The position numbers were made by a program, and so were the translations under genes. Under the pieces are notes generated by a model, which saw only the letters and a list, made by a program, of their open reading frames with translations, did no database searches and was not told the origin of the DNA. From Haplosporangium gracile (taxonomy: Eukaryota; Mortierellomycota; Mortierellomycetes; Mortierellales; Mortierellaceae), in NCBI GenBank assembly GCA_015499985.1, contig JAAAUF010000791.1, positions 5,962 to 19,598 on the forward strand: a DNA stretch of 13,637 nt, given 5' to 3'. Positions within the stretch are counted from its first letter, which is position 1. Each line of letters begins with the position of its first letter. This document shows positions 1 through 10,844 of the stretch, piece by piece.

Positions 1-3000
1 GGAGAACATCAGATCGGCCTGGTCAGAGTCCCGACGCAATGATCGTATCAACGACTGCCGAGGCTCTAATTGCGGTTTGTCCTCGTCGCCAATAGGTTGC
101 GCGGGCTGAAGATGGCTGGTGCCCATGGTGTTAGACGGACCTTCGAGGCCTTGGCTCATTGCGTTGGAGCTATCGTTATCCCTCATCATCAGCAGATTAC
201 GGCTCGCAGCCAAGAGTCGGTCCCTTGCGCCAACAAGTGGTCCATGAGCGTCCTCGAGTTTCTTGACCACCTCCTCCTCGCGGAGGATGAGAAGGTAGTA
301 GTGCACTGTCAGACCCATGCTATCCTGGTCGCCTTCGGAAATCACCAAGACATACTCCACACCCTCATCCTCCAGGATCGTGTTCTCCTTCAAATTGTAG
401 CTCGACCGACTTGTCGTCATACGACGAGACATACGCTTGGTGTTCAGGCTGCTCTCATGGCTGGAATGTCGTGCATGGGGTCCAAAGGGTGTCTGAGACG
501 TTGCTGGTGCACATGGGGGCAAGCCGCCTCGACTGGTGCCGACGCCAAAGCCCTTCAAGCCCTGTTTGGCAGTCTCAGAGGCTCGCTTGTGATACTCGGG
601 TTTCGTGCCAACATTGCCTTGACCAGGATTCACTGCGCCGCCAAATCCTGAGAGGAGATTGCGACCGGAGACGAAGCACGCTCGAGGACGATTCTGGTGT
701 TGTATCGCCTGGAATCCATATCTCTGCGGGTTCTTGATCACATACTCGAACAGATGTCCAGGAAGCTCGCTCTCGCCTGGGGCAACGTTGGTTCGGTAAA
801 CTCCTCGGTAGACCCGGTTCCTGGCATACGCGGCAGGACGTGAATGGTACTGAAGGAACTGGTGAAGGACATCCATCAGATCAAACGAGAACGGCAGAGA
901 AGTCGCCGGTGCAGACGAAAAGCCCATTCCATCGCTTGTGGATGTAGGCACGGCGAGCTTGGACGACTCCATGAGGATTCTGTGGATGTATCGCAGATGG
1001 AAATCGTACACGAAGCTGTTGACGTGGATGCGATCCTTGAATCGCGCACATTGCTCCGTAAAGCCCCGAAGACTCTGCTTGTTAGCCTCCGCCGTGGCAA
1101 ATCCCGGTGCGGCAACCTTCACACGACCGTAGCGTCTGTTTAGAGTGTAGAGCGTTACACACACAAACATGCCCTGGAATCGGACCTCGCACATGATCGA
1201 TCCTCCTTGCAGCGACTTGAAAAGGAAGGCAGCCGGGCTAGGAACCGATAGCGTCTGAGAAACTGTGAACTGCGACATGAACGACAGCTCTCCTGACTGA
1301 GATGCTTCCACGGGTTTGTCAAACTTGGAGTTGCCGTACATCAGTAACTGCATCCCGACCGTCGCCAGATACTGGCTGTACTCCCGCATAAACGTCTCTG
1401 CTAGAGCACTGTACCACTGGGCAATCGGGTCAGTCACTGGCACATCCTTAGTTCCATCTCCTGCTCGAGGCTCGGTCTTTCCAGTCAATCCTGCGCCATG
1501 AACAGCTGAGGGGTCAACCTGAGGGAAGAGCGAGGACGAAAACTCTGTGAACAAGAGCGGTGTCCTGCAAAAGTGAAGGAGTCTCGAGGAGCGCAACATG
1601 ATAGCCAGATCAGTCGTATTCATGTTCTCGTGCAGTGCGTTTGGCGATCCCTTCCTGTCGCGGTATCGCCTCGACCACTTCTGATAAACGTTGTATGCGT
1701 TCTGTTGGTCCTCTGCATTCTTGGTGTGGAAAGCGAACGTGTCCAAGAAGGGCTTTCCATGTCGCTGGACTTCGTCTTGGATTTGATCCTCGTCGCGGGG
1801 TGTTTCAAGGGGTTCCAAGCAGTAGTCGCGCAAAATCTGATCGACATCGAGTCCGGTCGCGATGATGCTGCTTCCTGTAGGCGAGTTCTGCTCCAACTGA
1901 GTTTGACTTTGGATCTGTACGTGTGACTGGGAGGACAACGCAGGAGGCGGGCTGGGTCGCGCTACCAAGGACAAAGTGCTTGATGAAGCCTTGGGGAGCT
2001 CTGGTCGTCCATCATCGTTGCCGTAGAGGCTTGTTCCTACGGGGAGATTGCGCATTCGGTTGGGGAACTGGTCCTCCACAAGGCTGGCCAAATTGGATGC
2101 ATCCGACAAGACTGCTGCGGTAGACAGCGACTTTGGCGAAGTCGAAGACTTGGCCAAGTTGGGCGTGCTTATGTTCGATTCCGTGTGTCCGGTTCGCAAG
2201 TTCGAGCCTAGATGAGGAGAGCCCTGTGGAACTGTTCGAGGCATGACTTGAATTAGGTTCGACGAGGTCGTCGAGCTGGTTTGACCAGTGGTAGAGGTTG
2301 CGGATGACGCCGCTGGGATCGAGAGGATCGAAGGCACATGATGGAACAGGCCCATCTTTTGAAGCAATACGTTGTCCAGAAGTCGCATCCTGTCCTTGTG
2401 CCACTTGACAACGTTCTCGATACCGGAGAACATGAACTCATGGTAAGTCTTGCCCCAGTTGTAAGTATACGCTTGGAGCCCAAAGCCGTTGGCAGTGATC
2501 ATGACGAAGCAGTTTCGAGTCAGCATAGTCTCGTCTTGACCACTCGTCGTGATGGCGTTGGGATACATCTTGATGTCCTCCAGTTGGCGCTTGGGGAGCT
2601 GTAGCGAAGAGTGGGTCGATGTTTTGTGGGAGTGGTGCAGACTCTGGCCTTCAGCAAGGGAGCTTCGCCGAGAATGGGTGCGGTCGCTTCCCATACTAGT
2701 CCTTCGTCCGTAATAGTTGGAGCTCGAGCCATCGTTCAAATCCTGGATGCCGCCGATCATCACAAAGCGAACGTTGGTCATGTCGCCAAATGACTTTCGT
2801 GTCCCGCTCGACGCCCGATATTCCTTGTATCGGTTTGACTCTGCCATGGACCGGATCAGTAACGGCGAGAAATGGACGCTCACATCCGTAAGGATCTCAT
2901 CCAGCTCAAGCAAGAAAGAATCCATGATCCAAGGCGGCATGGAGTACTTCAGCGAAAGCGACTGAACAGCGGGGTTCTTCCACTGGTGCGCGTTCTCTAG

Positions 3001-6000
3001 GACAAGGAACGAAGGATCAATGAAGTTCTTTTGAATGCGTTCTCCAATGAGTGGTTCGCCGTCAACGTCGTCGACGTCGTTCCGCCTATCGCGGGCGCTA
3101 GGACAGAGACCTTGAGCAATCGACGTCTCAATGATGTCGTCGCACAAGCTTTGGCGGAAGCTCTGACAGATGGCATCCACCAAGGCTCCAGCATTGACCG
3201 AGCCCTGCGCCCACACCTCGATCATTAGACTGTAGGTCGAAGGCTTAAGCCCGCAGGAGTTCGGGAAAGAGTCAAAGTAGTTCCTGATATCCTCCTTGTC
3301 GTGGTCGCCCTCCTGATATCCAACCTCAAAGACTGGCTTGAGATCACGGCCGAGCACAGTTAGACAAATACCAGCAAGCCCGATTCCCACTTGTGCCTCG
3401 ATGAGGGTTTGGGAACGACCCTGGACGCTGTTGTAGAAGAACGCGAAATCCCCAATCTGCAGGTGATGGGAACGACTCCTGTATGTATGAATGATCGGCC
3501 ATTGAAGCATGTTAATAAAAGGCAATGTCATCGTGTACAGGGCCTTGAAAGCACCTGAAAGCATGCATGATAAATTGACTCTTACCGGTCGTGGAACCTT
3601 TCGCTGGATGGCAGGCGTCCGTAGCGGGCATTATAGTATCGTGTCAGAGCGTTGACTTTGTCAGCTCCTGTCAAAGGATTGAGGTACAGCGACAGATTCT
3701 GCTTGAGATACATCAAGAACGCGTATGGGGCGTTGATAAACTGCGGGATCTCAACCAGCTGCCTCGTCGGCTCGAGTCGCTCCACAGGGAGAATAAAGTC
3801 AACGTCCTATAATGACAAACGCAAATTTACAACTTTAGTGTTTTGACCGCAACAGCTTATTGATTTCCATTCCCTACATTGCATGTAGTTTTACCGCTTG
3901 GGTGAGCTTCAGTGTGGAGTTGCGGGAGAGGAATGTCGAAACGACAGAAAGGACAACCGAGTTGTAGAACTTGCTCTCAAGAAGTGAGAATAAGTCGACA
4001 GTTACTTGTTTGCCTGGCGGCTCCACTCCATAGACCTCAATCACCAGCTCCCTGGTGTCAGTCCTAATGGCTGGAGGAGCTGGAGTTCTTGAACCTGGCG
4101 AGGCAGTGGGAGATGGACGAGGGCTGTTGGCGTGAGACCCGACGTCATCGAGGGTCTGACTGGAAGATGATACAAGGGTCGAGAAGTCATCTCCCTTGCT
4201 GACAGCCAAGTGGGAGCCCTTGGACTCATCTGTGCCGAGGCTTGCATCCTGCTCCAGGTTTGCTTGAACTTCCACCTCGTTCAGTCTCAGAAATACAACA
4301 ATCTTCTTGGATTCATCATGGTCGTCTTGGCTCTCCACTACGAAAAAGTTCTTACGGTTCTGAACTGCGAACGGATACAGGACCAAATGAGCAACACTCT
4401 TTGTCGCTTGACCAGGCTTGACGCGCCAATGCAATGGCCAGGCGACACGGTAGACCAGAGGGCACGCAAATTCACCAGGCTTGAACTTCCGCGGAGAGAC
4501 TCCATCGTCTCTGGGACGCGACCCGCCTGTAACAAGCGCGTCGTGATCGTCGTCATCATCCTGAGACACCATATCAGAGTCGGAGCCAGACTCTGAATCT
4601 GCGTTGGGATCGGCACTGTCATTGGGTACGAGGAACTTGCTGCAGTTTCTGGTTTCGTTCAGTGACTGAAGCAATGTTAGCTGGTTGACCTTGACACAGA
4701 GCTCGTCGACTGCCTTGCGGACGCGGTTCAAGATTGTGTTGCACACCTCCTCCGACAGAGACTTGGAGAAGAAGTATACCTGGACATAGGTATCCTTTGG
4801 GACAAGAATCAACCAAAACTCGCGCTTCCTCCTCGATGCGCCTCCGTTGTCATGGTTCTTTCGGCTAGATAATGAGTCGTGGACTGGCTTGGGTGTCGGT
4901 AGTATTACGATCCCCAGGCCATGACACAGGTCGTCCGATGGTGGAAGGGTCGAGTCCTTCGTTAAGCTGCTGGAAAGTGAAGGCAAATCCTCGATCTGCT
5001 CATCCTGATTGGCCTCTGAGTCGGAATCCTCTGATTGAGCTACCTCCCGATCCTCAGAACCGTCAGCTCCAGCGATCTTATCGATGCCCTCCGTAAGGTA
5101 AAAGTACGACCCGACTTGATAAAGGTCGTATGGTTGCATATCAGCTCTGGCAAGTTCCTGCATGAAAATCTCATGTCCGCGTCTCTTCTTGACAAACGTC
5201 AACGGCAAGGTCATCGCAGTGGGGAATGTCACAAAGTTGCTCTTGGTCTTCAACTGCGTCTCCACAAGATTCAGCATGTCGACTGTTACGGGCGTCATGT
5301 TTAACAATCCATGCATGATTTCCTCCTTGACCAACCACTCCAGCCTCGCCTCTGCATCTGCAATAGCCTCCACCTGCGTGGCGTCCAAAGACGGGAAAAT
5401 GTGTTGGAGACTCCGAGGTCCAGTAAGCGGGTTGCTGTCGATGCTGATCTTTGATTCCGAGTCGATCGATTTCAAAGTAGGCCCAGCATAATCTTCCGCC
5501 ATCGGCAAGGTCGAGATGACAAGGTGAAGAATCGCCACAGTACCATCAGCAGAATCAACGGGTCGTGAGTCAAAGCCGATGCTCGAGGGGGCATAGTCAC
5601 TTGAGCGGGCGCCCTTCTCCTGGTAGACGTACGACACTGGAACGTCCGACACTGGAAAAGTCACCGATGACTTCAAGTGGGCGCGCTCCAAGTCAACAGG
5701 TTGCGTCAAAGGTTTCTGGAAAGAGCACTCTAGGTGTAGAAACATGGGTCGTTCAGCACACTCGATAACTTCTCCAAGAGCATCCTCCATATCAGCGTCG
5801 ATTGATCCAGATCTTGAAACACTGGGGGATCTCTTCCTGGTCTTGGGCTTGACCAGCTTGGGTCCAGCTCTCCTCAATGCAGGCCGGTAGAAATACATCC
5901 TGTCAGATCCTGTTCCTGGTGCTACTTCGAAGGAGTGCTTGAGAACATCCGAAAATCGCGCCTTCAACTCTGGAGAGTCATCCCTAGTGACATGAATATT

Positions 6001-9000
6001 GTGGGGGTATTAGTATGCAAGTTCAGCCAGCGACGACACTCATATGACCGACCATGGCAAGTCAAGCATGTCAATTTACCTCAATACCCCGAAGCGTCGC
6101 CCTTGTTCCAGAGTATTAATGAAACCTGTGATGTTAATGTCAACAGTGTTCTTGGTGCAAATTTGACTGGCCTTTTTCAAGTCTGCGTGGTCGATCGGGT
6201 GCCCCGCGAGCAGAGATGTATAGATGGCTTTTGCGAAGCTGTGGGAGTAAGCTTGGCTGATGGACCGAATCAGCTGCATGGTTGACTCTTGAACTCTGGC
6301 TTTTCCTTGATCCTCGTTCACCACCGGTTGAAGAAGCAATGGTGTCTGAGAAACTAGAGGTCCCAGAGAAACCGGATGGAGCTCAAAGAGGGCGTGGCTC
6401 TGGTCGAGGGCGTTGGCACTGTACTCCGAGACGTCTGCCAATGGCTTGCTCCGGAGACATTCAAACATGAGACAGCTCAAAAAGTCGCGGCGGGCATGTT
6501 CCGAGCGAGCTTCATTCTCCTTGGGCGGCAAAGATCGCAACTTCGTCAGGTGCGAAATGACGGATCCGAGTTTTGGTACGATGAGGAGTCGGAAGAACTT
6601 GGCATTGACACTCTTGACGAAGCAGCGGATGTCCTGAAAAGAGTTGGCGCAGTGGAAGGTCATCAGTACCTGCCGGACTTCAGCGTTGCGTTTTATCGAC
6701 GTCTTGATGTCCAGGAAGAACTCGCTGCAAGCATCGTCCTCTCCTCCCGCCATAATCTCGCCGTCCGCCAGCTGGGAAAGCGACTTCTCCATGAACAGAT
6801 GCAGGATCGCCAAATCCCTGTCCGTGCAGCAGAGCTCCCGGAGCTGATCCTTGTACTCGAGAACCAGCTCGTTCTCATTCGACGGCGCCGACTCCACATC
6901 CAAAAGTGACTGGCTCAAACTCGTCGTACTCGCATTCGCGTTTCTCGTCAAAAAGAGCTCCCGGTGTCCACTTCCTACCACCAGCAAGTTTGTTGGAGCA
7001 CCTTCAGGCCCAGTCGAAATACCGAGGCCCAAAGTGTGGAGACACTTTCTATGAGAGTCACCCTCCCTCTCGTGTTCGTCGCCTATTGCACAGCATCTCT
7101 GCGGAGCCTCGAAGGACAGAGTGACAAGTCGCTGTTGACGTAAGAGGGTCGCAGGATCAAAGAGCCAAGGATATATAAAGTCGCGGCTTTGTTGTTGCTG
7201 TTGTTGTTGTTGTTGTTGCACCTCAGGCGTGAGGCGGAGCCGTCCAATGGTGTGAATAGCCTCATAGGTTGCGAGGCGTGAAAGAACGAACCGATCGACA
7301 GCGATAATCTCGACCTTCATCTTTTCGAATAAGCTGTAGCGGTTGGCATCAACGGTGGGTTCCATCCAGAGTTCGGTCACTAGTTCACCTGAGACAGGAC
7401 TTCTGAAGATGAGGTACTGAACTGTCCTGGTGCCGCTGAGAAGAGTCCCTTCCAGTTGTGGCAGCTCGACCTCTTTGTAGAACACCACCCGATTAGGAAG
7501 GGCCGACGCCAAGTAGAACCCCTCGCCCATGCGCTGTGCGCATAGATACTGGAACGCGAGATCCTGACTGGCTATGTAACTGTTCTCTGCAAGGTAGGCC
7601 GAGTCCCGTACTTGATCCTTCCATCCCCAGTGCTTGTGAACAAGGTAGGACCGCATCACTGATTCCTTTCCAATGGGTTCGGAGACATGGGTATGGAAGT
7701 CAGTAAGGGTGGTCTCGGGCTTGTGGCTCAGTGGTGCCTCGTAAATCAAATGTCGCATCAACAGTCGATGCATAGGTCGCTTGCATTGAAGAACGCGAGC
7801 TTGAACGACCTCGGATTCGGTCTTGGAGCTCGTGCCGGGACTCTGCTTGGCCTGGAAGTTGTATATGTTGGTCTTGAGATCCTTGGCGATCGTTTGCCGT
7901 TGGGAGAGCGAGACGCCAAAGAACCGAAGCTGGACTCGCAAAATGGCGACGTTGGGTTCTGTAAAGAGTCGCAGTTCGCAGAACCGAGCACTTGTCGTCG
8001 TCGTGGGGCCAGACTCTGGACTTTGGTATGTCTGAACAAATACGTCTCCGACAATAAACGACGCCCAGTTGCCCTTGAGATATTCCTGGATCCCATGGAC
8101 AGTCGCCTCGAGTCCCTCGCTGTACTTGACCAGAGAATTCTTGGTATCCATGGCCGTCGGTAGGAAGGCTGGCGGTGGAACGACCAACATGGCCTCAAAT
8201 TCGTGCTCGTTGTACCAGCCTCGACTGTACTGGTAGTCTGCATCCTTGGCCAGCCCCGACCACTGTTCCGAGAGTCGCGATAAGTATGCCGTAAGTTCCT
8301 CTTTGTCTCGCTCCGCTCCAGTTGCTCCTATCGTGTTGGTCGTCCTGGTACGTTCTTTGGTTTTCGCACGTTGTGTCCATAGTGCTTGATTGGCGGAGGC
8401 ATGCGAGTTGTTCAGTCCTCGCAAAGCCACGTCCGAGTCGCTAAGACCCACAATGTATCGATGAATCCTAAAAACCTTGGCGTAGACCGAATGGCTGGCG
8501 TTGACGGGCGCATGCTGAGAATTCAAAAAGTGGATGGCGAAGGCTTGATAGGCGATAATATCAATCTCGACCATGGGAGACTCAAATCGACTGAAATAAC
8601 TGTGGTTGTTATCGCCCGATACTTGCCCCTTGAGTCGGTACTGCACCGTAACATTTGGCAGCCAGGCGAGGGTCATTGTGATCATGTAGCGCTCTGATGA
8701 ACCCCGATCCCGATCTGGTCCTATGGAGACACCCTTAATCCTAAAGCCTTGTCTGATTCGAGCAGCCACTAGCAGCTCGACAGGTATACTGAGATGGTAG
8801 TCTTTGCAAGCCGTTTGCATCATCTTGATTGGTTCCGGGACGCTCTTGGGGTCCCAAGGAAAATTGGCGAGTGAGTATCCGGGCGAGTCGTCCTTATCCT
8901 CGAAATCATCAAGCCCTGGTCGAGGCTTCAGCAGACAGAGCTCCCGGATCAGAAATGCGCGGTGATACATATTCGGCGCCATCCTTCCTGAAGGTGGGTT

Positions 9001-10844
9001 CTGGGCCTTGAATGCATCCGTTGAGATGCAATCTTGAGAGTACATAAACTTGCCAAGTGTCGCGTCGGTCACGAATCGTAAGGCCTCTGTGTCCTGGATA
9101 AATCCCCAGTTGCAGCTCGGAATGGCGTCGTCCCGGTTGCCAAGCTGAATTATAGAGCATGACACATCCAATTCCATCAGTCGCCGCAGAATGGCGCTCC
9201 CGTGAAGCAAGTTTGACTTTACAACACCATCTGTTACGACGACCAGTGATGGGGATGCTGACGTTGGCATCATGCCCAGCGCAAACAGACCAGCCGTCAG
9301 CGTGTACGACAAATTGGCGCCTGACAACCCGACACCCCAAGATTTCCGTTCACTGATGTCGTCCTCGAGATCCAGCTCTGTGTTGACATCATCGACAGCT
9401 TCCTCCACCGCCAGCGCGTATCCTAAGGTCTCTCGCGTTCGCCGAAGCTCACCCCGGAACCGAGAAAGCTTCGCCTGAAATTTGGCGAGCTGTATCCTGA
9501 GAACCTTGAGCACACTGTGAATGTTGGATTTCGTGAGAACGACATCCTGCAGAAGTACCTTCATCGTGGGAAAGTTGGCGAGTATCTCTCCCGTGTGCAA
9601 GTTACTGGCAAACTGAGAACACTCAGCAATGACCGTGATGTGGATTTCGGACTATGGAAGGACGAAAATGTTCCATTAGGATCTGCATAATTGCCCTTCA
9701 ATGACAATCATAAACTGAGAACAAAATTATTGTCGCACCTGGACAAAGTCCTGCTTCATCCCTGGGCACGAGAATCGCTCTGAAAGCCCCGTCAAACACT
9801 TTGTAAGGCTATAAAGTCAAAAAAAGAAACGATGTTAATTGCGCGTTGCAAAGAACAATAAATGCATCTTTTCTGCTGCAGAAAGACAATGCGCTTACGT
9901 GTCCATCACTTGGCCCATAACGATCTTTGTTCCCCCAGAATCCACAGTAAGGACCGAGGAGCTGACGTCGACCATGAATACAGAGCGGTACTTCTTGTTG
10001 ATGTAAAAGACACGGGTTTGAGGTACGAATCGCATCGTCTCGAGTGGGTGTTGCTGTGTTGTATCCGTCCACGGAAGATGCTTGTCCGATGAGCCATATA
10101 GAACAGAGAGGTTCTACCATGCACACCAATTAATGAATATCAAGTTAGTATCGAACGTTGAAATGCCATCGAGTCTCCTTGTCAACCTTGGAAAGGTCAG
10201 TGTACCTCTGACTCTAGAGACTTGAGAGGAGAAAAGAGGTTTTTCAGAAGAGATTCTTCGAGGTCGGACCTCGACAGCATTTCCTGATCTTCAATAATGA
10301 CTGCTAAGCTCTTGGCATCCTCAGTAAGCTGCGCTTGTAGTTTGACTGGCGTTTTGAGAATGGACGTGCTTCGTTGCTGTTCTGGCGAGCCATTGGTCTT
10401 TAGGGGAGGTTGTGGGCCTGGTTTCTTGGGGGAGTTTGCCTTGGGTGAGCTTCCTTTGGGTGATGTTGCCTTGGGGGAGAGTGACGGTGTAGGAGATGAA
10501 GACAAAGAGGCGGATGACGAGGAGGAGGTAGCTGATGATTTGGATTGAAAGTCGGGCTGGGTTGCATTGCTCAGGCTTTGATTCATCCTCGGACCTGCTT
10601 CTTGAATGACATGTGTGGGTTGGATGGGAGTAATGTGGAATTCCTCCTCAATGGCGTTTGTCGAGTCGTCTGACGAGTCCTCTTGAAAGTAGTAGCTATT
10701 GTAATTACAAGCACAAGCACAAGAAGCAAGGTTCCATGTCAACCAAGGCATGTGTATTAATGAGCTATTGGTCTTTGACTCTCGAGGAGTCTTCCGTATT
10801 TTCGTTGTCTATGGTATATCGGCTTATTATTCTCACCTTGCCAT
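1..10844 (-). CDS. SZT2: SZT2-like giant KICSTOR-type scaffold protein (3' end beyond the window)
   Basis: Exons, in transcript order: 10844-10837, 10695-10206, 10113-9899, 9808-9739, 9651-6080, 5983-3895, 3806-3586, 3478-1. All phases agree and give 3381 residues with no stop; animal SZT2 has about 3430. Segments that match animal SZT2 by eye: a vWA-like core (residues about 185-440) with D215-V-S-S-S and T401-D-G; a WLVKEEI helix near 1668; a YFYLTEG strand near 1745; EFWLILVP near 1840, followed by a long helix; and the last third, including the segment ending LEDEGVEYVLVI (near 3260). Fungal-type inserts are an SPK repeat, polyglutamine (1073-1082), acidic serine tracts and RRxS loops. 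In animals SZT2 holds KPTN, ITFG2 and KICS2 together and brings GATOR1 to the lysosome, restraining TORC1; that role here is inferred by homology. The start is chosen because ATG-GCA-AG joins in phase to the next exon. The family assignment is firm; the exact start is less so. Confidence 0.88.
3479..3585 (-). other. SZT2: SZT2 intron 7 (107 bp)
   Basis: Donor GTAAGA, acceptor ACAG, phase 2, with ATTAAC near 3511-3516 as likely branch site. An earlier TTTCAG near 3557 would leave an intron of only about 30 nt and is not used. The junction reads RFHDRSRSHHLQIGDF. Confidence 0.85.
3807..3894 (-). other. SZT2: SZT2 intron 6 (88 bp)
   Basis: Donor GTAAAA, acceptor TATAG, phase 0, with CACTAAAG at 3833-3840 as likely branch site. 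The junction reads KLTQADVDFILPVE. Confidence 0.88.
5984..6079 (-). other. SZT2: SZT2 intron 5 (96 bp)
   Basis: Donor GTAAAT, acceptor CTAG, phase 2, with a TACTAAT branch site at 6009-6015. It joins the two longest internal exons; the new junction reads GVLRDDSPELKARF. Confidence 0.9.
7189..7218 (-). repeat. Polyglutamine trinucleotide run in SZT2
   Basis: Ten glutamine codons, nine CAA and one CAG, encode residues about 1073-1082. The run is in frame and flanked by ordinary coding sequence (LTPEV before, SRDFIYPW after), so it looks like an expanded loop rather than noncoding DNA. Confidence 0.92.
9652..9738 (-). other. SZT2: SZT2 intron 4 (87 bp)
   Basis: Donor GTGCGA (weaker than the others), acceptor ATAG, phase 0, with CCTAATGG at 9673-9680 as likely branch site. 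Splicing joins KQDFVQ to SEIHITVIAE, matching the animal order of segments. Confidence 0.85.
9809..9898 (-). other. SZT2: SZT2 intron 3 (90 bp)
   Basis: Donor GTAAGC, acceptor TATAG after a T-rich tract, phase 2. An ATTAAC near 9834-9840 is the likely branch site. Splicing joins GQVMD to TLTKCLTGL. Confidence 0.88.
10114..10205 (-). other. SZT2: SZT2 intron 2 (92 bp) with perfect TACTAAC branch site
   Basis: Donor GTACAC, acceptor GTAG, phase 0. A perfect TACTAAC lies at 10144-10150, about 30 nt before the acceptor. Splicing joins SLESE to NLSVLYG, which restores the SZT2-like N-terminal frame. Confidence 0.9.
10426..10485 (-). repeat. Four tandem 15-bp units encoding SPK pentapeptides
   Basis: Units at 10426-10440, 10441-10455, 10456-10470 and 10471-10485 begin TTGGG on the plus strand and differ at a few bases. 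On the coding strand each gives Ser-Pro-Lys plus two variable residues; the last is SPKKP. The repeat lies inside a serine/proline-rich, probably disordered stretch of the SZT2 N-terminus. Confidence 0.85.
10696..10836 (-). other. SZT2: SZT2 intron 1 (141 bp)
   Basis: Donor GTGAGA, acceptor TAG preceded by a pyrimidine-rich CTTGTGCTTGTGCTTG stretch. Phase 2. It is the longest intron I could place in this gene. Confidence 0.6.
10837..10844 (-). other. SZT2: Proposed 8-nt first coding exon of the SZT2 gene
   Basis: The segment ATGGCAAG is followed at once by a strong donor, GTGAGA. Joined to the acceptor at 10696-10697 it reads Met-Ala-Ser-Tyr-Tyr-Phe-Gln-Glu-Asp in the frame that stays open down the gene. 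Without this splice, the open frame begins at an ATG at 10751 and gives a cysteine-rich start encoded by what looks like the pyrimidine tract of the intron. A later in-frame ATG near 10584 is the other alternative. Confidence 0.6.

Noticed and set aside
70..651. A 193-codon plus-strand open frame
   Set aside because: It lies antisense to the conserved last exon of SZT2, whose minus frame is open and family-like; plus-strand codons show no domain.
2012..2732. Several 70-130 codon minus-strand frames
   Set aside because: They are alternate frames of the last SZT2 exon, which is open without interruption from 3478 to 1.
6376..6909. A 177-codon plus-strand open frame
   Set aside because: Antisense shadow of the 3.6-kb SZT2 exon; composition follows the opposite strand.
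7687..8243. Open frames of about 160 codons on both strands
   Set aside because: The plus frame is antisense and the minus one is out of frame with the SZT2 exon that runs through here with family similarity.
3895..9651. Two separate large genes, one per long exon
   Set aside because: The 96-bp gap has donor, TACTAAT branch site and acceptor, phases match, and both parts align with successive regions of one SZT2 protein.
10197..10751. A separate small Ser/Pro-rich gene next to SZT2
   Set aside because: A donor at 10205, a perfect TACTAAC and an in-phase acceptor join it to the SZT2 N-terminal frame.
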